The notes: generated by a model not told the origin, from the letters alone. DNA of 64,000 bases from Neobacillus sp. PS3-40 (GCF_030915485.1 NZ_CP133266.1:434001-498000), one strand, 5' to 3'. Positions 35,117 through 44,909 are shown, counted from the first letter of the stretch. Translations and numbers: made by a program.

Positions 35117-36514
35117 TTAGCTATTATTGCTTAGTTTTACTTGTACAGAGATTTTCTTACCATTTCGGTATATTTCAAACTTTACTTTATCTCCAATGTT
35201 TACTTTGGTGTATAAATATTTCCGTAATTCATTTGCGTTTTCAATAGGGGTTCCGTTCATTGAAACAATCACATCTTTTTGTTGAAAGTGAGCCCGTCCT
35301 GCAGGTGAATTAGGATCGAGGTTCGTTACCATAACCCCTTTTACATTTGCAGGAAGGTCCTGCCAATACATTTGTGGGATTTCATTTAGATCAGATAAAC
35401 CAACCCCTAGATACGGGCGATTTATTTTTCCATTCTTAATTAATTGGTTAACAATTGGCAGTAAATCATTACTTGGAATCGCAAATCCTAGCCCTTCCAC
35501 ACCACTTTCAGAAATCTTTAAACTATTAATTCCGATGACTTGCCCTTGTGGATTGATTAAAGCTCCCCCACTATTCCCAGGATTAATAGCTGCATCCGTT
35601 TGAATAACATTTGTTTCCCAATTACCGGCCGAGGTCGAAACTGAAATGGGGCGATTCGTCGCACTTACAATCCCTTGGGTAACTGTTCGCGATAGATCAA
35701 GTCCGAGTGGATTTCCGATCGCATATACGGGATCTCCCGGTCGAAGGATAGAAGAATCCCCAAAATCAACAGTATCATTTACATATTTCGCATCAATCTT
35801 AAGCACTGCAAGATCCGTTAATGCATCCGTTCCAACTATTTTTGCCGTTGTTTTTTCACCATTATACAAGGAAAGTTCGAGTTTAGTTGCTCCTTCAACA
35901 ACATGATTATTCGTTACAATATATGCATAATCTTTATTTTTTTGAAAAATAACCCCTGAGCCAGAACCAGTTTCAACATTTTGTGTATTGCCGGAACCGT
36001 AAAAGTTTCCATTTTGCTGCTGTTGGTAATTGACAATCCCTACAATTGCTTTTGATACTTTTTCGACTGTATCAGCAATAGATGTTGTCCCGGCAGTTAC
36101 TGTTCCTGACTGTGCCGATACCGTCTTTACTGTTGGAACTGAACTCGCCGTTTGTTCCGAATTAACAATTGCCTGATTTCCACCGGCAGTTAGGCTTTTT
36201 ATGTAATCAGTGTGGGGTAGAATGGTCAATGTTAAAACGGAGCCAACAACTCCGGCCGCAATCGTTGAAACAACCCCCTTTAAGTAAGTCTGTCTACCAG
36301 CCTTTTTAAATTCCTCTCTTTTAACAGTATTGTTTCGTTCATTGTCATTTGTGCTATCTGTTGAATCTGTTTTTTCCGTTGTATCTGATGTCTCAAATGT
36401 ACTTATTGTATCCGTTATATTGATGGCATCAGCTGTATCTGTTAGATCACCAGTATCCTTGGTATCTTCTTTATTTGGTTCATCTTCATACTGAAACTCT
36501 TTTACAAAATCCAT
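35117..36514 (-). CDS. HtrA/DegP-type membrane-anchored serine protease
   Basis: A 465-residue trypsin-like quality-control protease. Order: an N-terminal cytoplasmic stretch with Asp/Thr-rich repeats (about 15-55, for example TSDTTEKTDSTDSTND), a membrane helix near 72-92, protease domain with His in TNNHVVEGA (about 204), Asp in LTDLAVLKID (about 234) and Ser in NPGNSGGALIN (about 315), then a PDZ domain (370-460). AGGAGAG fixes the start. Directly upstream is a two-component system; HtrA proteases are CssRS targets in B. subtilis, so co-regulation is plausible. Confidence 0.92.
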   Translation of the reverse strand: MDFVKEFQYEDEPNKEDTKDTGDLTDTADAINITDTISTFETSDTTEKTDSTDSTNDNERNNTVKREEFKKAGRQTYLKGVVSTIAAGVVGSVLTLTILPHTDYIKSLTAGGNQAIVNSEQTASSVPTVKTVSAQSGTVTAGTTSIADTVEKVSKAIVGIVNYQQQQNGNFYGSGNTQNVETGSGSGVIFQKNKDYAYIVTNNHVVEGATKLELSLYNGEKTTAKIVGTDALTDLAVLKIDAKYVNDTVDFGDSSILRPGDPVYAIGNPLGLDLSRTVTQGIVSATNRPISVSTSAGNWETNVIQTDAAINPGNSGGALINPQGQVIGINSLKISESGVEGLGFAIPSNDLLPIVNQLIKNGKINRPYLGVGLSDLNEIPQMYWQDLPANVKGVMVTNLDPNSPAGRAHFQQKDVIVSMNGTPIENANELRKYLYTKVNIGDKVKFEIYRNGKKISVQVKLSNNS

Positions 36515-36644
36515 TAGAAATCTCTCCTTTTGGTTTATTGATAGTTTTACTATATCTGGTATATATGAAGAAACTATTAACAAACTTTAAAGAGGCTTAG
36601 AACTTTTTTTAAAAAAATAAAGCTAAGGAAAGTTCCCTAAAGCT

Positions 36645-38060
36645 TTAGGATTCATACAATGGATGAAAACGGATCACAAATTTCGTCCCTTTTCCTTTTT
36701 CACTATATACGTTAATTTCACCGTTATGAAGAAGAACTAACTGTTTGACAATCGATAATCCTAATCCAAATTCACCATAAGGATTACTTGTTCGAGATAT
36801 TTCCGCTTTATAAAAACGGCGCCAGATTTTCTCCACTTCGGCAGGATCAATCCCAATCCCCGTGTCTTCAATCTCAATAACTGTTTCACCTTTTTCGATT
36901 CTTCCACGTAGCCAAATTGTCCCGTTTTCAGTAAATTGAATACTATTTTTAGTTATATTGATCAATATTTGAATAAGTCGATCGTAGTCTGCATTGACAA
37001 AAACATCTTTTTCAACCTCTACCAAGATTTGATTCATTTTCTCTTCAGCTTGAAGAGACAATTGTTCCTGTATAATTTCCAGCAATTCTTCCAGCTGAAT
37101 ATCTTCTCTAAATAATTTGATTTGGTTTGAGCGAATTTTATCATAATCCAGGTTTTCATTTACAAGTCGTATTAGTCTTTTTGCTTCTTGACTAACCAAG
37201 TTTATGCCTTTTTCTTTATCTTCTTCTGGAATCATATCAGTTTTTAAGCCTTCGATCACACCGCTAATCGTGGTTAATGGGGTTCTCATTTCATGTGAAA
37301 CATCAGCCATAAATTGCCTTCTTCTATTTTCAAGGCTATCAATTTCTTCCATAGCTGTATTTATCTTATCAACCATATGATTAAAGTCATTTGCCAATTC
37401 GCCAATTTCATCGAATGTGGAAGAAGGAACGTTTACTGTATAGTCACCCGTAGAAACAAGTGAAGTTGCTTCACGGAGCCGTTTAATTCGATTCACATGG
37501 ATTCTTGATAATAACCAGCTCAGTAAAAAGGAAACCGTAAGTCCAATTAGAATAGTGAACAGTAAATATTTATTAATTTGGCTAATCATTTCACTAGTGC
37601 CACTAATTGGAGATGTTAACAGAATTCCACCAATAAATCTGCCATTATTGATATATGGCAAAACTACAAACGAAACACCTTCCTGTCCAAATCTTTTAAA
37701 ATCTTGATTAACAATGACAGTCTGACCTTCTGTAATTTTTGTCCATTCAGAATCAGATAGCTTACAAGCTGGTCCCTGTTTTCCAACAGAATAAAGATTG
37801 GCATCCTTATCAAATATACTAAAACTTATTTTTCTCCCTGCTAAAACAGAGCTGTACTGATTTATAATTTGGTCAGTATGGGCAGGATTTGATTCAATAT
37901 TTTTTAAAATGGCTTTTCCATAAGAAATTAATTCCTCTGCTTTGTTTTCATAAACTAAATTTTCAACATAATGGGCAAACAAGAAACTCAGCACCAAAAA
38001 CGCCACCAAAATAACACTAATATGGCTAATAAATTGTTGATATATATATTTAAACTTCAT
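36645..38060 (-). CDS. Sensor histidine kinase (HAMP)
   Basis: A 471-residue kinase with two membrane helices (about 10-30 and 175-195), an extracytoplasmic sensor of about 140 residues, HAMP (IHVNRIKRLREATSL), HisKA with His near 254 in DVSHEMRTPLTTISG, and an ATPase domain (NITKNSIQF, DTGIGIDP, GLGLSIV). The ATG overlaps the response-regulator stop by 11 bases. Upstream of an HtrA-like protease, like CssS near htrB in B. subtilis, but orthology is unproven. Confidence 0.9.
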   Translation of the reverse strand: MKFKYIYQQFISHISVILVAFLVLSFLFAHYVENLVYENKAEELISYGKAILKNIESNPAHTDQIINQYSSVLAGRKISFSIFDKDANLYSVGKQGPACKLSDSEWTKITEGQTVIVNQDFKRFGQEGVSFVVLPYINNGRFIGGILLTSPISGTSEMISQINKYLLFTILIGLTVSFLLSWLLSRIHVNRIKRLREATSLVSTGDYTVNVPSSTFDEIGELANDFNHMVDKINTAMEEIDSLENRRRQFMADVSHEMRTPLTTISGVIEGLKTDMIPEEDKEKGINLVSQEAKRLIRLVNENLDYDKIRSNQIKLFREDIQLEELLEIIQEQLSLQAEEKMNQILVEVEKDVFVNADYDRLIQILINITKNSIQFTENGTIWLRGRIEKGETVIEIEDTGIGIDPAEVEKIWRRFYKAEISRTSNPYGEFGLGLSIVKQLVLLHNGEINVYSEKGKGTKFVIRFHPLYES

Positions 38061-38757
38061 CTGCTTTAATAGTCTCATCAAACTTATAGCCCACACCCCA
38101 AACAGTATGGAAGAATGGCTGAGTATCTGTTTCAATTTTTTTGCGGAGTCGTTTTATGTGAACATCAACGGTACGTTCATCACCATAAAACTGGTAGCCC
38201 CATACTCGTTCAAGCAATTGCTCTCTTGAAAAAACCTGTCTTGGATGTTGAACGAAATAATACAATAAATCAAATTCCTTTGGTGTCAAATTTGTAATCG
38301 ATACTCCATCGATTAAAACTTCTCGTGTATTTTTATTGATTTTAATATGCTCTGATTGAACTACACCATCTTCATATGTGCCTGATGCTATGTTATTGTT
38401 AAATCGTCGGGTCACTGCTTTAATGCGTGCCATTAATGCAAGTGGCGAAAACGGTTTTGTCACGTAATCATCTGCTCCCATTTCTAGTCCCAGGACTTGA
38501 TCTGATTCGCTATCCTTTGCAGTTAACATAATGATGGGTACCGTATTTTTCTCTTCACGAATTTTCCGGCATAATGTAACTCCATCCATTCCCGGTAGCA
38601 TCCAATCAACTATAAGAGCATCCCACGTTTCCTGACTAAAACGGTTATATCCTTCTAGCCCATCATTAACAAACACACCTTCAATTCCTTCTTTTGCAAA
38701 AAACATTTCAATCATGGAGCAAACGCCTTTATTATCTTCAATCACTAATATTTTCAT
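38050..38757 (-). CDS. OmpR family response regulator
   Basis: A 235-residue regulator: receiver with Asp51 (ALIVDWMLPGMDG), Lys in TKPFSPLALMARI, and winged-helix C-terminus (LTPKEFDLLYYFVQHPRQVF, DVHIKRLRKKI). Start at the second ATG (38757) because AGGAG abuts the first. Translationally coupled to the kinase that follows. Confidence 0.92.
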   Translation of the reverse strand: MKILVIEDNKGVCSMIEMFFAKEGIEGVFVNDGLEGYNRFSQETWDALIVDWMLPGMDGVTLCRKIREEKNTVPIIMLTAKDSESDQVLGLEMGADDYVTKPFSPLALMARIKAVTRRFNNNIASGTYEDGVVQSEHIKINKNTREVLIDGVSITNLTPKEFDLLYYFVQHPRQVFSREQLLERVWGYQFYGDERTVDVHIKRLRKKIETDTQPFFHTVWGVGYKFDETIKADEV

Positions 38758-38934
38758 TTTTCCGTTCATCTCCTATTTCCAAATTACTTGTCTTTTAATT
38801 CAGTTTATACGAATTAACAAGCATATCAATATTCTGGAGCAATCTTCCCTACTAATTAATACTTTGTTCATAGTTCATTAATAATTAGAGACATATAGGA
38901 GGTATTATGTTTAAAAACCAATACATTTTGTTCT

Positions 38935-39129
38935 TTAAATCCTTTTATTCATTTTCACTTGTTTTTTCATTACTTCATATGATTTTTCAATGATATCTGT
39001 TAAAACATCACCTTTGTATATTCTTCCTAGTTTTAGATTCTCCTGATAATATGCCACGATTTCGTCTAGTTTTAAAGATGTTTCTTTAGTTATCCTTACA
39101 TTTAACTGTATTCTCTCCAAATCAGTCAA
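38935..39129 (-). CDS. Small ribbon-helix-helix-like hypothetical protein
   Basis: A 64-residue protein: LERIQLNVRITKETSLKLDEI resembles the strand-helix of a ribbon-helix-helix (CopG/Arc) fold and KGDVLTDIIEKSYEVMKKQV the second helix. TTG start at 39129 with AGGGGTG 6 bases upstream. It could be a small DNA-binding regulator, with no toxin partner seen beside it, so an antitoxin role is not supported. Confidence 0.6.
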   Translation of the reverse strand: MTDLERIQLNVRITKETSLKLDEIVAYYQENLKLGRIYKGDVLTDIIEKSYEVMKKQVKMNKRI

Positions 39130-39285
39130 GACAGACACCCCTATCAAAGTGATATATAAATGCTAGCATAATGATATATATATAATAGTAACACCTATCT
39201 GCTTGATATACAGCTTTTTTCACAACATTCCTTACATGAAATGGCAAATTCTGATCCATATTAATACGAGGAGGTATGTCAGCGT

Positions 39286-40170
39286 ATGAATTTTTCTTGG
39301 ATTTTACCTATTTTATTAATTTTTCAGCAAGTACATATCCCTGATAGCAGCTTATACCTTACAAAAGATGGTCAAACCATTTCTATGATCAATCGATCAG
39401 ATTTTTCTACGGTCTTACCCGGACTTCCGATTATTGATCCAGAAAAGGTTAATCAATTCTTGGGTAAATTAGATAAACAAGTATATAAGGAGCCCCAAAA
39501 TGCTGTAATTGATAAGCAAGGGAATATTTTAACTGAACAAGTTGGTTATGAATTATATCAAAAAGCCTTCATGGAACAGTTTTATAGTTATTATTTTAAT
39601 AATGGCCCTGCGAAGTTTGAAATTCCTTTAATAGCAATCTATCCAAGGGTAGATAGTGAATTACTTGCAGATATTCGAAGTGAACGAATCGGTCGGTATG
39701 TAACAACTTTTAATGTTCGAAACAAAACGAGAGCAAACAATATTAAAATTGCGGTAAACGCCCTAAATAATACTGTCGTTTTTCCTGGTGAAACATTTTC
39801 TTTTAACAGGGTTGTAGGAAAAAGGACAGTTGAAAAAGGATATTTACGTGCTCCAGTTATTATTAGGGGTGAACTTTCTGAAGATATTGGAGGCGGGATT
39901 TGCCAAGTATCGTCAACCCTTTTTAATGCTGTTGACAATGCGGGGCTGCAGATCGTTCAACGGTTTTCTCACAGTAGAGAAGTTCCGTATATCCCCCATG
40001 GCCGTGATGCAACAGTCAGTTGGTATGGACCTGATTTTGTTTTTAAAAATAAATATAATCAACCGATTCTAATCCAAGCAAAAACCTTAGGGGGCAATTT
40101 AATTATCAAGGTATTTTCTTCGGAAGTAATTAACTATCGACCTCGAAAGGTTCCATTTCCTAACAGTTAA
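39286..40170 (+). CDS. VanW family protein (YoaR-like)
   Basis: A 294-residue protein with a hydrophobic N-terminus (MNFSWILPILLIFQQVHIP, signal/anchor) and a VanW domain from about 135: VNALNNTVVFPGETFSFN, GGGICQVSSTLFNA, SREVPYIPHGRDATVSW. VanW proteins occur near vancomycin-resistance genes and on cell surfaces of bacilli but their reaction is unknown. AGGAGGT precedes the ATG. Confidence 0.85.
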   Translation: MNFSWILPILLIFQQVHIPDSSLYLTKDGQTISMINRSDFSTVLPGLPIIDPEKVNQFLGKLDKQVYKEPQNAVIDKQGNILTEQVGYELYQKAFMEQFYSYYFNNGPAKFEIPLIAIYPRVDSELLADIRSERIGRYVTTFNVRNKTRANNIKIAVNALNNTVVFPGETFSFNRVVGKRTVEKGYLRAPVIIRGELSEDIGGGICQVSSTLFNAVDNAGLQIVQRFSHSREVPYIPHGRDATVSWYGPDFVFKNKYNQPILIQAKTLGGNLIIKVFSSEVINYRPRKVPFPNS

Positions 40171-40214
40171 TCTAAAGTCTTGGTTCACATGATGGAATAA
40201 CCGAATAAAAACAA

Positions 40215-40243
40215 AATGACGTGTGCCAATTCACACGTCATTT
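40215..40243 (+). terminator. Terminator after vanW-like gene
   Basis: AAATGACGTGTG pairs with CACACGTCATTT around CCAATT. Confidence 0.7.
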
Positions 40244-40285
40244 CTACTGTCATTTTATTAGGTAAAAAAATCTGTTTCAAAAAAG

Positions 40286-40600
40286 CTATTTTTTATTAAA
40301 TGGTGCTCGTGCTGCATTTGTTGCGTTTGTTGCTTTGTTAATAAATTCCTCAGAAAACTCTGTTAGGGCTGCATCATTCATTATGGGAATGTTTTTGTTG
40401 GCAGTTAAACTCTTAAACATATTCTGTAGAGGTTGCATCTTTGATTCCCTCATTTTTCCTTTTGTCATTCCCCACACTGCAGCAGTTGCCCCGAGGCTGA
40501 TTATAGATGCCCATACAGCCCCCTTATTACTACGTTTCTTCGTAAACATTTTCATGTATGGCTGTTTTTTTAGTAGCGACATAATCTTCATATTTTGCAC
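40286..40600 (-). CDS. Hypothetical membrane-associated protein
   Basis: A 104-residue, basic protein with one hydrophobic segment (about 26-44, SNKGAVWASIISLGATAAVWGM). I do not recognise the family; B. subtilis YtxH/YrzQ-like small membrane proteins are similar in style. AAGGAG precedes the ATG. Monocistronic between vanW and ykoP. Confidence 0.6.
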   Translation of the reverse strand: MQNMKIMSLLKKQPYMKMFTKKRSNKGAVWASIISLGATAAVWGMTKGKMRESKMQPLQNMFKSLTANKNIPIMNDAALTEFSEEFINKATNATNAARAPFNKK

Positions 40601-40693
40601 TCCTTCTTATACGGAATGGAGGGAAAACTTCAACCCTTCAATATAATTTTCCGCATTTCTAACCGGTATATGTCTGGTAAACAATTCTAATCT

Positions 40694-41272
40694 TTACAAG
40701 GGATCCTCCTTTATGTACTTGCTGTAAAGCTTTTCCTTCGACATTATTAAATAAGTGAGCTTGTGTTTCTTAAAGCTTTTGAATGTAGAGTTAGACAGTA
40801 GTGATATTGGAAGCTGACCCATTTTTTTAAACCATTTATAGAATGAATTGGTTGGGAAAAAACAATCAAATCCTAATAGTGCCCCTTTATTGATAGTAGT
40901 AATTCCGATCACCCCTTTGATTCTTCGTTCTTGTGGGTGGGCCTTCATATAAAATGCTAATGGCGTCATCGAATGGTAAACAGTATGATAAACTTTCCTT
41001 GCCCTACACACATCATTATTCAATTTAAGAAACTCCGTTAATAAACGTACATTATGCAAGTGTATTTTTAATAAAAGATCGTTCTTACAAATTCTTGTGC
41101 CATCAGAAAGAATCATTTCTTTTCCTTTGTATTTCGTAATTCTTACCCTGAATATTGATTTTGATTTTGATTTTGTTGCTTCCGAAGGTCTAACATAATT
41201 TAGCCTAGTACATAAATAAAACAATGGATCGCAAATTTTCCAAATCCATAAAATAGTAAGGCGAACATTCAC
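40694..41272 (-). CDS. ykoP: YkoP-like protein
   Basis: A 192-residue protein resembling B. subtilis YkoP: hydrophobic start (WIWKICDPLFYLCTRLNYV), then IFRVRITKYKGKEMILSDGT and NDLLLKIHLHNVRLL. No function is known. GTG start with AGGAG 9 bases upstream. It follows the ykoQ-like gene on the same strand (114 bases), the same neighbour pair as in B. subtilis. Confidence 0.75.
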   Translation of the reverse strand: MNVRLTILWIWKICDPLFYLCTRLNYVRPSEATKSKSKSIFRVRITKYKGKEMILSDGTRICKNDLLLKIHLHNVRLLTEFLKLNNDVCRARKVYHTVYHSMTPLAFYMKAHPQERRIKGVIGITTINKGALLGFDCFFPTNSFYKWFKKMGQLPISLLSNSTFKSFKKHKLTYLIMSKEKLYSKYIKEDPL

Positions 41273-41366
41273 TTGGATTCACTCCTTTTCCACCTTTACT
41301 ATTAGGATGATAAATAAGTTCAAATTTTAAAATGGTAATGAAAGGAACATTCCTTTTAAATAAAAA

Positions 41367-41387
41367 AAAGCCGAGGAGTCTCGGCTT
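41367..41387 (-). terminator. Terminator after ykoQ
   Basis: AAAGCCGAG pairs with CTCGGCTTT around GAGT; eight A on the plus strand give the minus-strand T-run. Confidence 0.8.
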
Positions 41388-42193
41388 TACGAAATATGAT
41401 GAAAGGTAATTTCCGGACGACTTCCAATTCGAATATTTACCCCGGTTTGCCCGAGCCCTTCGCTAATATAAAAAGGCTTTCCATCTTGATAGTGAAGACC
41501 TTTTATAATATTCATACGAACGAGCTTACCCATTTTTAGCAAGTGATAGGGCTTTGGCCAAAGGATTTGTCCCCCGTGAAAATGTCCTGATAAGAGATAA
41601 TCGTATGGTAATGATTTCATTTCTAAAACGATGTTTGGATCATGGGTTAAAACAAGATTATAGCCATTAGGTAAATTTTGGTATGATTTTTGGAGATTGC
41701 TTTTCTTTGTATGATAATCATCAATCCCAATAATATTTAATACCCTTCCGTTATCATCTAGGGTAATATGCTGATTTTGTAAGGTAATACAACCATGTTT
41801 CTCTAAGGTTCTTTTTAAATAATCAAAATTTTCCCCTTTAAGATAGTAATCATGATTCCCAAAGACAGCAAATATTCCTAACCTTGGATTTAAATCCTTT
41901 AATTTATTTAAGTAAGGAATTAATTTTGGGATATTTTTTTTTCGTTCAAGATAATCACCTGTTAAAGCAATAAGGTCGATAGATTGATTTGAGACATTTT
42001 GAAAAAGTTCTTCTGGTGAGATTGAAATATTTTCAAGATGTATATCTGATAAATGAAGGATTTTTAATGGGCGGTTCCCTTTTGATACTGGAACGGTAAT
42101 CGTTTTAACCATAACTTTTTTAGTATTTCGGTGTGCTTTTATAAAAATTGCCAAAAAAATTAGGATTATTGTTGTACAAATAATGTATGCCAA
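41387..42193 (-). CDS. ykoQ: Metallophosphoesterase, YkoQ-like
   Basis: A 268-residue calcineurin-like phosphoesterase anchored by one N-terminal helix (YIICTTIILIFLAIFI). Metal motifs in order: LHLSDIHL, LTGDYLER, GNHDYYL, LTHDPN and SGHFHGGQ. Start at TTG 42193, which has AGGGGA 4-5 bases upstream; the longer frame has none. Family members act on phospholipids or UDP-diacylglucosamine. Overlaps its terminator by one base. Confidence 0.85.
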   Translation of the reverse strand: MAYIICTTIILIFLAIFIKAHRNTKKVMVKTITVPVSKGNRPLKILHLSDIHLENISISPEELFQNVSNQSIDLIALTGDYLERKKNIPKLIPYLNKLKDLNPRLGIFAVFGNHDYYLKGENFDYLKRTLEKHGCITLQNQHITLDDNGRVLNIIGIDDYHTKKSNLQKSYQNLPNGYNLVLTHDPNIVLEMKSLPYDYLLSGHFHGGQILWPKPYHLLKMGKLVRMNIIKGLHYQDGKPFYISEGLGQTGVNIRIGSRPEITFHHIS

Positions 42194-42339
42194 ATGATCC
42201 CCTCCCCACAAAAGTATAGTAGGGTTAGGAGAATTGTTATAGTGGGAGTTAGTGGAAATCAAAATAATTCCTAGTTTTTACCATTTTTCCTTATTGAAAC
42301 TCTCGAGATTACATAATATTATTATGATTAAGTTGTAAT

Positions 42340-42834
42340 TTAAAACTTCTTCACTTTAATCGGGCTTACCATTAACCCTGCTAATAGGATCGTAATTAGT
42401 GGGTTGCTATAAAGAAATAATCCCATTCCTGCCATAATCAGTCCTGCTGCTGTTATCGGTATGCCCATAAAATAGCCAATGGTGGGTTTCACGCTGAATT
42501 TTGCAAGTCTTAATGCTCCCATTGTTGGATAAAGCATAAAAGCAATCGATGTAAAAAAGGATGGATCCGATAAAGAATGAAATAAAAGTGCAGGTGCCAC
42601 TCCAAAACTAACGACATCAGCAAGCGAATCTAGCTCTACACCAAATTCACTATTTACCTTTAACTTCCTTGCAATTCGTCCATCAAATAAATCTAGAAAG
42701 GCTGATAAAAAAATGAAAAGCGCCGCCATCCTTAAGAATCCACTCATATTGAAGGTAATTGAAAATAGACCACATAATAAATTCCCGATGGTAAACCAGT
42801 TTGGAATCGTTTTTTTTGCTACATGAATTGACAA
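42340..42834 (-). CDS. pssA: CDP-diacylglycerol--serine O-phosphatidyltransferase
   Basis: A 164-residue, integral-membrane CDP-alcohol phosphatidyltransferase. The diagnostic D-G-x2-A-R-x8-G-x3-D-x3-D motif is DGRIARKLKVNSEFG followed by VELDSLAD at about 47-69. Makes phosphatidylserine from CDP-diacylglycerol and serine. TTG start with AAGGGGG. The usual partner psd is not adjacent. Serine specificity is inferred from size and similarity to Bacillus PssA. Confidence 0.85.
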   Translation of the reverse strand: MSIHVAKKTIPNWFTIGNLLCGLFSITFNMSGFLRMAALFIFLSAFLDLFDGRIARKLKVNSEFGVELDSLADVVSFGVAPALLFHSLSDPSFFTSIAFMLYPTMGALRLAKFSVKPTIGYFMGIPITAAGLIMAGMGLFLYSNPLITILLAGLMVSPIKVKKF

Positions 42835-43475
42835 GGTAAAACCCCCTTCTCACTTAACCATTAAGCATTATCTTTTTCTATTTTTGCCTAATTATGCTTA
42901 ATATAGATGTTCAACTTTCCTTATCTTCATGAAAAACCATCAGTTTCTAATTAATAAGATCATTTTTATCATTTTGGTACTGTTAAAGGTAATGTTGATA
43001 TTTGATACCTGTCCGAATTCTTAATAGACGGAAGAATTCCTCTTACTTAGTAAAATGAATTAAAAAAAGCTTAAATAGACGGAGAGTTTCCGCCTATTGA
43101 CTCAAAAACCGTGAAAATAGGGGATTTTGCATTACGTAACCGGAAAACCTCCGCTTATACACCCCGAAACGAGCTCCATTCTGCCTTTAACCGAAAAATT
43201 TCCGCTTATTTTATTTTCATTGGTTTCTCGGATTACTCGAGTAATAATTGCCGTTATTACTACTCTAAAAATGGCTCTGTTAAACAATAATGTCTATTAA
43301 CGCCACTCGAAATCACTTATTTTCGCCCTTATTTATGTATTCGCGTTAGAATAACGGTTCGTTTTATTCAAATATCAACATAAATACTTATTATAGCCTT
43401 TTCCAAAATAAAGGATCTATGAACATTTGCCTACTCCCCAACATAATATGCAAAAAAAGGTTATAGGTGGTGTCT
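42835..43475. other. Gene-free region with an IS1595-type MITE
   Basis: Holds the second 423-bp MITE (42976-43398); the remainder is the pssA promoter side and the leader of the methyltransferase gene. Confidence 0.6.
42976..43398. mobile_element. IS1595-derived MITE, copy B
   Basis: Same orientation and content as copy A at 27521-27945. Left end GGTACTGTTAAAGGTAATGT, inner GGCTCTGTTAAACAATAATG at 43273, right end ACTTATTATAGCC. No target duplication is preserved, and the ends carry point changes (GGTACTG for GGCTCTG), so it is old. Confidence 0.75.
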
Positions 43476-44186
43476 ATGGGAATCTATTCGTATTTCGATT
43501 TTTTGGCTAAATTTGGAGTCGGCGGTGCTCACCCTGGTGGGATCCTGTTAACAAAAGAAGTACTTTCAAAAGAAAATATATCTAACAATTCATTTATACT
43601 TGATGCAGGTTGTGGTACTGGACAAACTGCAGCCTATTTATTTAATCAATTTAAGGCAAATGTTTGGGGCATCGAGATTAACCCAATCATGGTAAAAAAG
43701 GCAAAAAAAAGATTCTTTGAACAACAATTACCTATACAACTAGTTCAAGGATCAATTGAGGAAATCCCTTTTGAAAATAATTCCTTTGACCTTATTTTAT
43801 CTGAGTCGGTGCTTGCTTTTGTGGATAAAAGAAAAGCGCTTCAAGAATTTTCAAGAGTATTAAAAAAAGGTGGGCGCCTTATTGCAAATGAGATGACCAT
43901 TAACTTTCCCCTGGCTGTTGATGATGAAAATGAAATCAAACAATTTTATGATTTAGATTCCTTGCTACTCGAACAGGACTGGAGAAACCTATTAGAGGAG
44001 GCAGGATTTAAAAATATTCAAATAAACGATGGTAAGCCTGCATTATCGACTAGTAACACACTACCTGAATTCCACTTCTCAAAGAATGTGGAGCCAGAAC
44101 TTTTTGACATTTTAAATCAACATGCTCAAATCATTATTAACTATCAAGATTCGCTAGGTTTTCGGATTATTACCTGTACAAAGTAA
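43476..44186 (+). CDS. Class I SAM-dependent methyltransferase
   Basis: A 236-residue methyltransferase: motif I LDAGCGTGQTAAYL, acidic residue in WGIEINPIM, QGSIEEIPFENNSFDLILSE and RVLKKGGRL are all in family order. Substrate unknown. ATG at 43476 follows AGGTGG. Sits upstream of csgA (107-base gap). Confidence 0.85.
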   Translation: MGIYSYFDFLAKFGVGGAHPGGILLTKEVLSKENISNNSFILDAGCGTGQTAAYLFNQFKANVWGIEINPIMVKKAKKRFFEQQLPIQLVQGSIEEIPFENNSFDLILSESVLAFVDKRKALQEFSRVLKKGGRLIANEMTINFPLAVDDENEIKQFYDLDSLLLEQDWRNLLEEAGFKNIQINDGKPALSTSNTLPEFHFSKNVEPELFDILNQHAQIIINYQDSLGFRIITCTK

Positions 44187-44292
44187 AATATGATGAATAC
44201 ATTTTGGTAAGTGCCTCCACTTTTTTGAGGGTATAATATTCATTACTTTTCAAAAAATAACCATGTTTATATGTTTAAGGGTGGTGAAAGTA

Positions 44293-44544
44293 ATGGATCA
44301 AACACTTGGATATCTTCGGGAAACTTTATCAAATTATAATGATGAGCAATCTGAAGGACGGCATTTATACCGGAAATTGTCGGAAGGAAATTTTACAACA
44401 GAAGAATCCTTTGTAAGACATCTAAACAGTAGTGAAATCGACTTTTTAAATAGAATCCTTCCAAACGAAATTAATTATGCCAAGGAAGAACAGGATGAAA
44501 AAAGGGCCCATGAATTAAATGAAGTTTATGAACTCTTGTTTTAG
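44293..44544 (+). CDS. csgA: SigG-dependent sporulation protein CsgA
   Basis: An 83-residue protein closely matching B. subtilis CsgA in layout: TLGYLRETLSNYNDE, EEEF-like FTTEESFVRHLN, EIDFLNRILPNEINYAKEEQ, and the C-terminal DEKRAHELNEVYELLF. CsgA is expressed under SigG in the forespore. AAGGGTGG precedes the ATG at 44293. Confidence 0.85.
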   Translation: MDQTLGYLRETLSNYNDEQSEGRHLYRKLSEGNFTTEESFVRHLNSSEIDFLNRILPNEINYAKEEQDEKRAHELNEVYELLF

Positions 44545-44756
44545 AGATTTTGTTGCAATATAATTTCACTGAAAAACTCGTAGTTTCACAGTAAAATTCC
44601 AGTTAACCCAAAAAAGATGGTAGCGGTTTCTTGCTTCCATCTTTTTGAATTGAAATAGTCTATTTAAATATTTCCTAGGTAACCGCAAAGTGCGACAAAA
44701 CATGATTTTTCAGGCATTACGTTTCCCCATCAAACGACAGGAGTTGAGCAAAAACA
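44545..44756. other. Region between csgA and small acidic gene
   Basis: Contains the csgA terminator (44611-44646); nothing else recognised. Confidence 0.5.
44611..44646 (+). terminator. Terminator after csgA
   Basis: AAAAAGATGG pairs with CCATCTTTTT with a purine/pyrimidine-rich loop, T-run on the plus strand. Confidence 0.75.
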
Positions 44757-44909
44757 CTATTTTCCTTCGTCAAATTTTTGATTATGTTTTTTATTTATTT
44801 CCGCATTATCTACAATTTCCTGCAACTCTCCTACGTCACCTTTTGCATTGATGATTTCAAAGATTTGATTTAATCCTTCACTTATTTCATCATCATCATC
44901 ATTAATCAT
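44757..44909 (-). CDS. Small acidic hypothetical protein (50 residues)
   Basis: Starts MINDDDDEISEGLNQIFEII and ends NKKHNQKFDEGK; strongly charged, helical. GGAGGG 6 bases before the ATG supports translation. No family recognised. It is upstream of and on the same strand as nothing obvious; monocistronic. Confidence 0.6.
   Translation of the reverse strand: MINDDDDEISEGLNQIFEIINAKGDVGELQEIVDNAEINKKHNQKFDEGK

Noticed and set aside
38935-39129. Antitoxin of a toxin-antitoxin pair
   Set aside because: Ribbon-helix-helix-like fold fits, but no toxin gene lies on either side.
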